Shown here piece by piece: positions 19,316 through 28,254 of a DNA stretch of 64,000 nt. This stretch comes from DATATJ01 sp963789075 (GTDB taxonomy: Bacteria; Acidobacteriota; Vicinamibacteria; Vicinamibacterales; CAVVIG01): positions 124,001 to 188,000 of the forward strand of contig CAWBJQ010000007.1 in NCBI GenBank assembly GCA_963789075.1, given 5' to 3'. Positions within the stretch are counted from its first letter, which is position 1. The number at the start of each line of letters is the position of its first letter. The notes beneath the pieces were generated by a model. The model ran no database searches. It saw only the letters and a list, made by a program, of their open reading frames with translations, and had not been told where the DNA came from. A program made the translations under genes and the position numbers.

Positions 19316-19862
19316 TTACCGGGCGGCGTGCAGCGTCGCCTCGACGCGCGCGCGCTGCGTGTCGTTCAACGTCGTGCGGAGGATCGTGCCGCCGTAGCCT
19401 TGGAACGCGTCGGCGACCAGGTCGGGGCTGATCGTGCGCGCCAGCACGAACACTGCCGAATCGCCCGGCTGGATCATCGATCCGACGCGATCGACGAAGT
19501 CCTCGGAGATCCCGTAGTCTTCCTTCCACGATGTCGGCGTCGATGGCTCCAAAGGTCGCGCCGAGCGCGACGCCGCTCAACGAGCCCGCCGCGAGCGCGG
19601 CCGCCGCGCTGGCGCCGCCCGTAAACGGCGCCGCGAGCAGCGCGCCGATCATGCCGCCGAAGAGTCCGCCCCATGCGGCGCCCTCGCCCGTCGTCATCTG
19701 GTAACTCTGGTCGACGCGCAGCTTGCCCTTGTAGTCGCGGTAGACCGCGACGGCGTCGCTCAGGTCCACCATCCAGCTGCTGTTCATGTCCTGGAGCATG
19801 TTGAGCGCCTCCGACGCCCGGTACATGTCCTTCTTGAATCCGACGACGATCAGTTCGGCCAT
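19316..19862 (-). CDS. DUF1269 domain membrane protein
   Basis: About 181 residues with one single-base shift near 19540. The N-terminal ferredoxin-like part (MAELIVVGFKKDMYRASEAL, SSWMVDLSDAVAVYRDYKGK) leads to a membrane-inserting Gly/Ala hairpin (AWGGLFGGMIGALLAAPFTG, SLSGVALGATFGAI). After the shift comes WKEDYGISEDFVDRVGSMIQ and the family's closing strand PGDSAVFVLAR...GGTILRTTL. Function unknown. It is the first gene after the sigma-54 element at 20021, with a leader of about 148 nt. Confidence 0.82.
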
Positions 19863-20020
19863 AGCTGTCTCCTTCTAGTCAGTTGCGGTGGGGTCACCTC
19901 GCCCGCGTGATGCTGGCGAGTAGTGCTTCGGTGTCTTCTGCGCGGCGATGCACGGCGTGCTGATGAACACCAACGCGGCGAGGTGGCCAGGCGATTGGTT
20001 CGTGACATGTCCCTTGGTGG

Positions 20021-20036
20021 TGCAACGGCACGGCCA
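20021..20036 (-). promoter_or_regulatory. Sigma-54 promoter of the DUF1269/coiled-coil/AI-2E unit
   Basis: Minus strand: TGGCCGTGCCGTTGCA, a strong -24/-12 match with GG-N10-GC spacing and a complete TTGCA box. Predicted start near 20010. The third activator dyad lies 50 bp upstream, one helical turn closer than at the other two promoters. Confidence 0.7.
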
Positions 20037-20086
20037 AGGCTGGCGCGTCGATGTGCGCCTGATTTCGTCGATTGACGCGCCCATCG

Positions 20087-20121
20087 TGCTAGAGCGATAG
20101 CATTGTGCGAGCCGACTGACA
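20087..20121. promoter_or_regulatory. Upstream activator site, copy C (35-bp dyad)
   Basis: Plus strand: TGCTAGAGCGA, 13-bp spacer, GCCGACTGACA. The outer heptads TGCTAGx and xCTGACA equal those of copy A, but the inner arms have diverged. The spacing to the sigma-54 element is 50 bp. Confidence 0.5.
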
Positions 20122-20202
20122 CCGCGCCGCAGGCCCGTCATTTTCACCACGACCGTCGCATGCCGATCGGCTACTCGCTCTGACGAATGCCGCCTGTACG
20201 GG

Positions 20203-20316
20203 ATGGCGCGAATGCATTCCGTGCTCGCTGGACGCGCCGGAATCGCGGCGGACGTCTTTCGCGACGTGGATGCCGCGTCGCTGTGGCTCGATGGATTCAG
20301 CGCCGAACCAGACTGA
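20203..20316 (+). pseudogene. C-terminal remnant resembling a STAS/SpoIIAA-like protein
   Basis: A 37-residue plus-strand frame ends AGIAADVFRDVDAASLWLDG, a pattern (vFrd...A..WL) typical of the last helix of SpoIIAA-like proteins. Nothing upstream continues it. It is followed 11 bp later by another truncated plus-strand frame. Low certainty. Confidence 0.3.
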
Positions 20317-20327
20317 ACAGGAGAAGT

Positions 20328-20421
20328 ATGGAAGATCGATCGCGCGTATTGGCCGCCTTGGGCGTCGGGGCCATGGTCGGAGGATTGTGGGGCTGGCTGA
20401 AAACGCGAGCCAGCCGAACGA
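20328..20421 (+). pseudogene. N-terminal stub resembling a YtxH-like membrane protein
   Basis: AGGAGA lies just before ATG 20328. The first residues (MEDRSRVLAALGVGAMVGGL, WGWLKTR) look like the glycine-rich membrane anchor of YtxH-type proteins. After about 28 codons the frame runs into the antisense of the activator gene ending at 20422, so the rest of the gene is missing. Confidence 0.35.
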
Positions 20422-21417
20422 TCACACGCTCACCTCGTTGGAGATCGACGGACGCTCGATGCCGAGCTTCTTCATCCGGAGCTGCAGCGTGCTGCGGTTC
20501 ATGCCGAGCCGCACCGCCGCGCCGCGCGGCCCGGCCACCACCCAGCCTGTCTTCTTCAGCGTCCCCAGAATGTGCAGCCGCTCGGCTTCCTCGAGCGTTC
20601 CGCCGTCCACGCCGCTGTCGATCTCGGCGTCTGCGTCGAGGTCGTCGAGCGGCACTTGCAACTCGTCTCCGGTCGAACGAATCACTGCGCGCTCGATGAG
20701 GTTCTGGAGCTCGCGGATGTTCCCCGGCCACGAATACGCGACGAGCGCGTCCATCGCCGACGGCGATATCCATAGAGCCCCACGATTCATCCGGTGTGCC
20801 GCTTCACGGACGAAGTGCCGCACGAGCACCGGAATGTCCTCGGGGCGCTCGCGCAACGGCGGCACCTCGATCGGAAACACGTTCAGCCTGTAGTACAGGT
20901 CGGCACGGAACCGCTTCTCCGCCACCATACGCGGCAGGTCGACGTTGGTCGCCGCGATCAGTCGGACGTCGGCTCGGATCGTTCGCGAGCTGCCGAGCCG
21001 TTCGAACTCGCGCTCCTGCAGCACGCGCAGCAGCTTCGGCTGCAGCTCGAGGGGCATCTCGCCAATCTCATCGAGGAGGATCGCGCCGCGGTTCGCGAGC
21101 TCGAACCGTCCGATGCGCTGAGCCACGGCGCCGGTGAACGCGCCCTTTTCGTGGCCGAACAGCTCGCTCTCGAGCAGCGCCGCCGGAATCGCCGCGCAGT
21201 TGCATTTGAGGAAGGCCTGCGTGCGGCGTGCGCTCAGGCGATGGACGGCGCGGGCGACGAGCTCCTTGCCCGTGCCGGTCTCGCCGAAGATCAGGACCGT
21301 CGAGTCGGTCGGCGCCACCATGCGAATCTGGTCGAACACGTCGCGCATCGCCGCGCTCTGCCCGATGAAGCCCTCATCAATCATGTCGTCGGCGCGGATA
21401 TCGGCCAGCGAGATCAT
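20422..21417 (-). CDS. Sigma-54-dependent activator, AAA+ plus Fis-type HTH, no sensor domain
   Basis: A 331-residue enhancer-binding protein from ATG 21417 (MISLADIRADDMIDEGFIGQ) with AAGGAG upstream. It has Walker A GETGTGKE, the sigma-54-contacting GAFTGA loop, Walker B ILLDEIGEM, the arginine-finger region FRADLYYRLNVFPI, and a C-terminal Fis-like helix-turn-helix (GAAVRLGMNRSTLQLRMKKL). It has no receiver, GAF or PAS domain. The gene overlaps the STAS gene upstream by 4 bases (ATGA); one base shift in the latter makes the two read as a fusion. The overlap suggests that the STAS protein may control the activator. It is the likely reader of the three activator dyads in the neighbouring cluster (inference). 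Confidence 0.9.
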   Translation of the reverse strand: MISLADIRADDMIDEGFIGQSAAMRDVFDQIRMVAPTDSTVLIFGETGTGKELVARAVHRLSARRTQAFLKCNCAAIPAALLESELFGHEKGAFTGAVAQRIGRFELANRGAILLDEIGEMPLELQPKLLRVLQEREFERLGSSRTIRADVRLIAATNVDLPRMVAEKRFRADLYYRLNVFPIEVPPLRERPEDIPVLVRHFVREAAHRMNRGALWISPSAMDALVAYSWPGNIRELQNLIERAVIRSTGDELQVPLDDLDADAEIDSGVDGGTLEEAERLHILGTLKKTGWVVAGPRGAAVRLGMNRSTLQLRMKKLGIERPSISNEVSV

Positions 21418-21678
21418 GGCTGTTCTCCTTCGCGCGCCATCCAGGCTCGGATGTACGGCGGACAATTCCGAATCACGATGCTGTCGCTTGACGCACGTGC
21501 ACAGGAAGCGAACAACGTCGCCGTCTACGAGAACGACGTCCTTGAGGTCCAGCACGCGAGTCCGGCCATCTTGTTCAGCGGCGAGCAGCGCGGACAACTC
21601 GCTGATGTTGTCGGCCTCGAGTCGACCGCTCACGGTGAACACGACATCGCCGTTTGCCGTGCGCTGAATTTTCAGCAT
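21414..21678 (-). CDS. Small STAS-like protein co-transcribed with the activator
   Basis: About 87 residues: MLKIQRTANGDVVFTVSGRL, EADNISELSALLAAEQDGRT, RVLDLKDVVLVDGDVVRFLC, then, after a single-base shift near 21475, IVIRNCPPYIRAWMAREGEQ and a stop. The C-terminal NCPPYIxxWM motif recurs in the protein at 43031, which shows that this is a complete stand-alone protein and not the N-terminus of the activator. The serine normally phosphorylated in STAS antagonists is absent (LVDGDVV). It is controlled by the sigma-54 element at 21702; GAGGA lies in a leader of about 12 nt. Confidence 0.75.
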
Positions 21679-21701
21679 TCGATCCTCGCTGTATGGACGA
21701 G

Positions 21702-21717
21702 AGCAATCGCGAGGCCA
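21702..21717 (-). promoter_or_regulatory. Sigma-54 promoter of the STAS-activator operon
   Basis: Minus strand: TGGCCTCGCGATTGCT, with TGGC, TTGC and exact GG-N10-GC spacing. The predicted start near 21690 leaves a short leader carrying AGCGAGGA before ATG 21678. The 30-bp palindrome lies 45 bp upstream. Confidence 0.65.
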
Positions 21718-21762
21718 GCACTAAACGCTGAATCTAAAGAGGTTGGGTGACTCGTTGACTGG

Positions 21763-21792
21763 CCGGTATTTCACCAATTGGTGAAATACCGG
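21763..21792. promoter_or_regulatory. Perfect 30-bp palindrome, candidate activator site
   Basis: CCGGTATTTCACCAA is followed immediately by its exact reverse complement. It lies between the stop of the multi-PAS activator (21808) and the sigma-54 promoter of the STAS-activator operon. It differs from the TGCYAGC dyads. With no T-run behind it, it looks more like a protein-binding site than a terminator, although a role in ending the upstream transcript is possible. A 10-base half copy (CCGGTATTTC) occurs at 25123-25132, upstream of the DyP operon. Confidence 0.6.
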
Positions 21793-21807
21793 ACAACGCC
21801 GGAGGGA

Positions 21808-24805
21808 TTACCGCTTCGCCGGTCGTCCGCGAAAGCGGTTCTTGTTGATCCCGAGCGCACGGATTTTCGATTCGAGCGTCGAGCGCGCAATGCCGAGCCG
21901 CGCCGCCGCGCCCGACGGCCCGAACACCCGGCCGCCGCTCGCGCGCAGGGCGTCTTCGATGATCGTCTTCTCGTGGCCGGCGAGCGTGCTGGACAACGCG
22001 AGCGGCTCTCGACGGCGGGCGCGGTCGACAGCCAGCTGTCGTCGACCGTGAATTCGTCGGTGTCGCAGACGATCACCGACCGCTCGATCACGTTCTGCAG
22101 CTCGCGCACGTTCCCGGGCCAGGGATACGACTGCAGGCGATCGAGCGTCCGCTTGTTGACGCGGCGGATCGTCTTGCCCGCCTTGCGTGCGTAGCGATCG
22201 ATGAAGTACTCGACGAGCAGCGGAATGTCGTCGTCGCGCTCGCGCAACGGCGGCATCTCGAGCGGAAACACGTTCAGGCGATAGAAGAGATCCTGGCGGA
22301 ACGTCCCGCTGGCCACGGCTGCGTTCAAATCACGATTCGTGGCCGCAATGACGCGAACGTCGACGTGGATCGGCTGTCTCCCCCCGACGCGCTCGAATTC
22401 GCGCTCCTGCAGCACCCGCAGCAACGCGACCTGAATGTCGGACGAGAGTTCGCCCACCTCGTCGAGGAAGATCGTTCCGCCGTCAGCCAACTCGAACCGA
22501 CCAAGCTGTCGTTGAACGGCGCCGGTGAACGCCCCCTTCTCGTGACCGAACAGCTCCGAGGCAATCAAGTCGCGCGGAATGGCGGCGCAGTTCACGGCCA
22601 CGAACGCTCGCGACGCACGGCGAGACCGCCTGTGAATCGCCCGCGCGACGAGCTCCTTTCCGGTACCGGTCTCGCCGGTGATCAGGACTGTCGAATCACT
22701 ACCAGCGACCTTGGAGACTCGTGACAGCAGGGCCTTCAGCGCGGATGAAGCTCCGACGATCTCTTCGAACATCGACGCCTTGTCGATTTCCTCTCGAAGA
22801 GCGACGTTTTCCTGTTCCAGTCTCTCTTCAGCGCTCTTGCGGTCTTCGATATCGGTACCGGCCACATACCATCGGATGATCTGTCCCTTGTCGTCGCGCA
22901 CCGGATTGAAGCGAACCAGAAACCAGCGATAGCTTCCATCGGCGTTGCGTACGCGCGACTCCAACTCGAAGCCAGACCCGCTCGACGACCGCACGATCGG
23001 AATGCGCGAGTCGCCGTTCCACGTCATCGGGATGAAGATCGTCACCAAACTTACGCCTCGCTGCCGCCACTCCTCGAGACTGACACCGAGGTAATCGAGC
23101 GCGGTGCGATTCGGCGTAGAGGCGCTCACGCATGGGCCCGAAAACCGCAACGAGTTGAGGCGCGAGATCCAGCATCTGCCGGAGCTCTGCCTCCTGTTCC
23201 TTCAGTCGCTGTTCGGCTTGCTTGCGCTCGTCGAGGTCCGTCAGCAGGACATACCATCGACGGATTGCGCCCTCCGCGTCCAGAAGTGGCCGCCCGCGCA
23301 CGTGAAACCAGCGGTACATTCCGTCGGACCGGCGCAGACGGTACTCGACGTCGTACGGCTGCCCGTTTGCGATTGTGTTCGCCCAGACAGTCACCACGCG
23401 ATCGTGGTCATCTGGATGCACGGCGTCACTGGTCTGCCAGTTCTTCAATTCGTCGAAATGTCTTTCCGAAGTACTCGAGCGCCTGCCTGTTGACGAAGTC
23501 GACGTCGCCTCCCGGCGTCAGGGTCGCCACCAGACCGGCGATACCGTCAACGACCAGGCGGAACTGCTCTTCGCTCTCACGCAGCGCTTCCTCGGCAAGC
23601 TTCTGTTCGGTGACGTCCGTGATCGCTCCCACGAACTCCTGTTGTTCGAATGCGTCCACCATTCGCCGCGCGAGCGCGTGAACGTGCTTGATCCTCCCGG
23701 CAGGCAGCAACAATCGATAGGTGTGCTCGAAGCGTGACGCCTCGGGGCCGGAGGCGGCGTCGATGACTCGCTGAAACTCCGCCCGGTCCTCGGGATGGAC
23801 GCGCCGCACCACCGAATCGAGCGTCGGCTTGATCGCTTCGTCGTAACCGAAGATCCGAAACGTCTCAGCCGACCACATGACGTCGTCGCTGTCCGGCCTC
23901 CAGCCGAAGCTGCCGGTGCGGCTGAGTTTTTGGGCTTCCGCCAGGTAGCCCTCACGGCGTCGCAGTTCCTGCGTCATCTCCGAAAGGTCGAACTCGGCTT
24001 GCTTGAGTTTTTCAATATCGAGGTTGATCCCGACCCAATACAGGAGCGTTCCATCCTTCGCTCGTAGCGGTTCGACGCGACTCATGAACCACCGGTATAC
24101 CCCTGCAGCGCTACGAGCTCGGAAATTGCCGCCGCCGGCGGAGCCCGTTCTCAGACAGGTCGACCAGATGTTCCGGCTGTCTTCGTGATCGTCCGGATGC
24201 AGAAGTGCGAGATGGGAGTCCCACGCGGCGCCGGTGTCGATACCGAAGCGGAGGGGATGGTCTGACGGGAGACCAAAGTAGTCGGCACATCGTTGATTCA
24301 CGAAGGTCAGCGCGCCGGACGGAGCGGCGTACCAGGTGTACGCCGGAATGATATTGAGGGTGGCCTGCAACTGCGCTTCGAGCGTGACGTGCGCTGTTTC
24401 GTACTTGCGAACTTCGTATTCCGCACGCTTGCGGTCGTCGATGTCCACGCTCGATCCGTACCACTTGACGATCTCGCCGCTCGCATTTCTCAGCGCCCGC
24501 TTCTGGTGCAACATCCAGCGGTATGCACCGTCCGCTCGCCTGACGCGCGATTCGAGCTCGAACGGCTCCCCGCTCGCGAGACACGCCCGCCACTTCGCGA
24601 CCAGCGCGCTCACGTCGTCCGGGTGGACCGCCGCCGTCCATTTCCAGCCCTCGAGATCCTCCAATCGCAGTCCTACAAACTCGAGCCAGCGCTGGTTGAA
24701 GAAATCGATGGCCCCGTCGGGACGAGCGGTGTGGATCAGGGCGGGAACGGAATCGACGAGCTCCTGCAGGCTCGCGAGGTCTGGGCCGTGCTCGGCAATC
24801 TTCAT
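21808..24805 (-). CDS. Multi-PAS sigma-54-dependent transcriptional activator
   Basis: One gene of about 998 residues, broken by single-base shifts near 23445, 23125 and 21995. About five PAS/PAC domains occupy residues 10-665 (e.g. GAIDFFNQRWLEFVGL, GALTFVNQRCADYFGL, the PAC ends WYGSSVDIDDRKRAE, WVGINLDIEKLKQAE and WYVAGTDIEDRKSAE). The AAA+ domain follows at about 680-910 (GETGTGKE, GAFTGA, IFLDEVGEL, FRQDLFYRLNVFPL), and a Fis-type HTH (GAAARLGIARSTLESKIRAL) ends the protein. PAS domains of this kind sense redox, ligands or light; the cofactor cannot be deduced. No kinase or receiver is present, so sensing and activation are in one cytoplasmic protein. It lies between the two promoters carrying its presumed palindrome. 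Confidence 0.88.
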
Positions 24806-25229
24806 GGCGGACCCTCGTCGGACGGAGCCGTCAACCGGAAGATCGCCGATTCTACGCGACTGGCGTCCGATACTTCAATCCAGAACCGGAATGTTCACTA
24901 TGGAACGGAGAGCCAAGTTCCTTGCGGTTGATTAACGCGTGATGGGCCGCCGCGTTTGCGCCGCCGCTGTTGGGTTCCGTTCGTTCAGGTCGGTGATCGC
25001 TCACGACTCTGGCGGGGCGGGTCATGTCTGCCATTTGATCGCTAGACGCCGACTGTGACGTACCCGTTCTTCGATCTCGTTGGCATTGAGTTGCACGGAT
25101 CTACGGCCCGCTGACCGATCCTCCGGTATTTCGGACTCCAAACCCCATCGAACTCCAATCGACACCGGTAGACGGCAAGAAAGCCTTGGAAATCGCGACT
25201 CAGGCCGTGGGCACAGACGGTCGGTCACT
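24806..25229. other. Intergenic region without a recognisable gene
   Basis: The divergent gap between the multi-PAS activator and the DyP-peroxidase operon. No frame has a recognisable product. It contains a 10-base half of the 30-bp palindrome at 25123-25132 (CCGGTATTTC). Immediately downstream lies the sigma-54 element at 25230. Confidence 0.5.
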
Positions 25230-25245
25230 TGGCATAGAGCTTGCG
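25230..25245 (+). promoter_or_regulatory. Sigma-54 promoter of the DyP-peroxidase operon
   Basis: TGGCATAGAGCTTGCG fits TGGCAC-N5-TTGC with the strict GG-N10-GC spacing. Predicted start near 25256, 80 bp before ATG 25336. The half-palindrome CCGGTATTTC lies 97 bp upstream. Confidence 0.6.
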
Positions 25246-25335
25246 GGTGCTCAAGATCAAGAGTTTCACACCGCGACGCGACGGTTCCGACCTGTCTGCA
25301 TCAAGTGCTTGTGTAGCCCTGTCCAGGAGAGAACG

Positions 25336-25895
25336 ATGGCAGCCGACAACGACTGGAGCAAACCGAAGGCCCTGGCGATTCCGAAGGAGGGCTACTTTAC
25401 CCGTCAAGCAGGGACGCTACGGCCCGACCTATCCGCGAACGCCCGCGTGTCATGGCTTCACGATCATCGCGAAGATCAAGCCGGGCACCGAGGCTGACAT
25501 CCGCGCGTACGGCGACACGGATTGAGAAGACCATCGACGCGAGTCCGCATGCGCTCGCCCCGCTCCAGCTGCACTACCTCCGGTGGGTGCTGTTCGACAT
25601 CGGGTCCGACAAGTACTTCATGTATCAAGGCATTTTCGATACGGATTTCGACAAGTACACGGAGGACGCGGTCGAGCTGTTCAAGGCGACGGGCGTCGAC
25701 ACCATTTTCGAGAAGCTCGAAGGATTCCCGGCGGATTGGAAGACGAACGCGCCGGCCTTCATCAAGTTCGTTCGCGAACATCAGTGCCCCAGCTTCCTCG
25801 AATACGGCGAATATCCCTACGTCACGGCGACCGAAATCAAGAAGGCGCTCGCGCTCAAGCAGGCGTTCTCGTCGATGCTCGACCAGATGCAGTAG
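25336..25895 (+). CDS. Hypothetical protein preceding the DyP peroxidase
   Basis: About 186 residues, frame shifted near 25410 and near 25520. Readable segments: MAADNDWSKPKALAIPKEGY, then RYGPTYPRTPACHGFTIIAK with IKPGTEADIRAYG, then LAPLQLHYLRWVLFDIGSDK, YFMYQGIFDTDFDKYTEDAV, VREHQCPSFLEYGEYPYVTA. The paired strands 'FTIIAKIKPG' and 'LHYLRWVLFD' suggest a dimeric alpha-beta ferredoxin-like fold, as in DyP-related proteins, but I do not recognise a named family. AGGAGA precedes the start. Seven bases separate it from the peroxidase gene, so the two probably act together. Confidence 0.7.
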
Positions 25896-25901
25896 GCATC
25901 G

Positions 25902-27243
25902 ATGACCGCCCAACTGGATCCGGAGGACATTCAGCACTTCCTGCTGACGCGGACGCCCGCGCTCGCGGCGAGGTACGAGTTTCTCAGCTTCGAGAGCGTT
26001 CCGGCCGGTCGAGCGTGGCTCGCCGGTCTGGTGGACAAAGTCGGAACGGGGCAATCCGTCGGGACCGCATCACCCGACGCACGCTGGGTCACGATTGCCT
26101 TCACCTGCAACGGGCTGCGCGCGCTCGGCGTCGACGACAGGGCGCTCGCGACGTTCCCGGAGGAATTCCGCCACGGGATGGCCGCCCGGGCGGAGATTCT
26201 CGGCATGGCGGGCGACAGCGGTCCGGATCGCTGGGTCGGCGATCTCGCGAGCCCGGCCCTTCATGCGATTGTGATTCTGTTCGCACGCGACGCCGCGGAG
26301 CGCGATCGCTGCGAACGACAACATCGCGAGTACCTGTCGACGCTCACCGGCGTCACGGTCCTCTCGGCGTTGAACCTGGAAGCCCTGCCGCCGTTCGACG
26401 GCGTCGCGCGCGAGCATTTTGGCTACCGCGACCGCCTGTCTCAGCCCGTCATCGCCGGAACGGGCGAGGAGCCGACACCTGGTTCAGGACCGCCGGTGAA
26501 GGCCGGCGAGTTCTTCCTGGGTTACGACGACGAGAGCGGAGCGCCGCCGCCGCTGCCGCAGCCGGAGCTGCTCTCGCGCAATGGCAGCTATCTCGCCTAC
26601 CTGCGCATGGAAGAGCACGTCGGCGCGTTCCGGGAATTCCTGCGGCAGCAATCGGAGACGCCGGACCAGCAGGAACTGCTGGCGGCGAAGCTGATGGGAC
26701 GATGGCGCAGCGGCGCGCCGCTGGTGCTCTGCCCCGGACAAAGACGACCCGGCGCTCGGCGGCGATCTGCAGCGGACCAACGACTTTCTGTACAAGGAGG
26801 CCGACCCGCACGGCTATCGCTGCCCGATCGGCGCCCACATCCGCCGCATGAACCCGCGCGACACCGCGGAGAACATGCAGCGCCGGAAGATGATCCGCCG
26901 CGGCGGCACCTACGGGCCGGCGTTGCCGGCGGGCGCGCCGGACGACGGCGTGGAACGGGGCATCGCCGCGTTCATCGGCTGTTCGAGCCTGATTCGTCAG
27001 TTCGAATTCGCCATGAATGTCTGGGTCAACGATCCGAAGTTCAAGGATCTGGACAACGAGCGAGACCCGATCGTCGGCAATCACGACGGCACGTTCGACA
27101 TGACGATTCCCAAGCGCCCGATTCGCAAACGGCTTCGCGGTCTTCCCGCCTTCACCACGATTCGCGGCGGGGCGTACTTCTTCCTGCCCGGTATCAGGGC
27201 GCTGCGGTTTCTCGCGAGCGGTCAAGCGGAGCACCTGTCATGA
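25902..27243 (+). CDS. DyP-type heme peroxidase
   Basis: About 447 residues, with one single-base shift near 26738 (an extra C in TGCCCCGG). It has the two ferredoxin-like halves of the DyP family. The distal Asp motif reads FGYRDRLSQP (usual GxxDG, so the Gly after Asp is replaced by Arg), and the proximal heme ligand lies in CPIGAHIRRMNPRD. RGGTYGPALPAG and GGAYFFLPGIRAL are also family segments. No signal peptide is present, so the enzyme is cytoplasmic or encapsulin-packed; no encapsulin gene is in the window. Reaction: H2O2-dependent oxidation of phenolic or dye-like substrates. The stop overlaps the next gene as ATGA. Confidence 0.9.
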
Positions 27244-28254
27244 GATCGAAAACCAGTCCCCGCACCTACAACCAGGTCGAAGTTCCGCGTCCGTACACGC
27301 CGGGACGACGCCGTTTCAGCATCTACTGGACGTGGAGTTACCCGTGGGAAGCGAATCGCGACGTCACCGAGATGGACAATCGCTTCTCCACCATCACCGA
27401 AGTGCGTCGGGTGGCCTGGCCCGCGTATGAGACCCCGGAGTATTCCGCGCAGATGTTCCTGCAGGGCATCAGCGGCACGCTCGAACTGTTCCATCTGTCG
27501 CTGCTTCGTTTCCAGCAGCTGGTTGGAGAGCAGACGGGACATCCAGTCGCCGTGTACCAGCGCGTCGACCAGGCGGGGCAGAAGCTTCCGATCGACGCCG
27601 GCATTCTCGACGACACCGACACGTTGATGGTGTTCGGCCTCGATCATCTGGTCACCGAGCAGGAGGCGGCCCCGGAGGAAATCGAAGCCATGCGCGAGTG
27701 GCTCAAACGCGAGGGCACGTGCCTGATTCTCGGCCCGCACCACGATGTCGGCGTGTCGACCGATCTCAAGGAGCGCGCCATGGAATACGCGCACCACCGC
27801 GACCCGCTGGTTCCTCGTCAGCAGCGATTCGGCCAGTACACGCGGTCGTTGATGAAGGGGCTGGGCGTGCCGGTTCACAATCAGTACGGATTGCGTCCTG
27901 CCACCGTCGAGGGCACCAGACAGCTTCAACCGCTGGTCAAGCACGACGACCTCGATACCCGCGGCTGGCTCGAAGGCGTGCAGACCTTCAACTTCCATCC
28001 GCATCTGCCGCACTACGCCATCACCACCGACGATGCGTCGGCCATTCACCTGCTCGCGCAGCAGCCGATCGATACTCTCGAGGCCGCATCCGTTCACGGA
28101 AGCCGGTCACCGTGAATTCAACATGTTCCTCTGGATGCCGCCGAAAGGCGATCGGGCCGGAGACATCCTGCTGGCCGATTCGACGATCTTCACGACGTTG
28201 TTCGGCGGCGACGACAGCCTCGAGCGGTTCTGGAAGAACATCGCGACGAAGTGA
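27240..28254 (+). CDS. Hypothetical protein of the DyP operon
   Basis: About 337 residues with a single-base shift near 28095. It starts MRSKTSPRTYNQVEVPRPYT and continues with RFSIYWTWSYPWEANRDVTE. A central Rossmann-like stretch (DTDTLMVFGLDHLVTEQEAA, IEAMREWLKREGTCLILGPH, HDVGVSTDL) resembles glutamine-amidotransferase-like/DUF4350-type folds, where a 'REWLKRGGTCLIL' helix-strand is common. After the shift it reads REFNMFLWMPPKGDRAGDIL, LADSTIFTTLFGGDDSLERF. Its start overlaps the peroxidase stop and its stop overlaps the next start (TGATG), so translation is coupled. Function unknown. Confidence 0.7.

Noticed and set aside
20422..21678. A fused STAS plus sigma-54 activator protein
   Set aside because: The STAS ending NCPPYIxxWM and the activator's own ATG with ribosome site show two overlapping genes joined only by a base shift.
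25078..25096. A second sigma-54-like element (TGGCATTGAGTTGCA) before the DyP operon
   Set aside because: GG and GC are only 9 apart; the spacing is strict, and the element at 25230 is correct.
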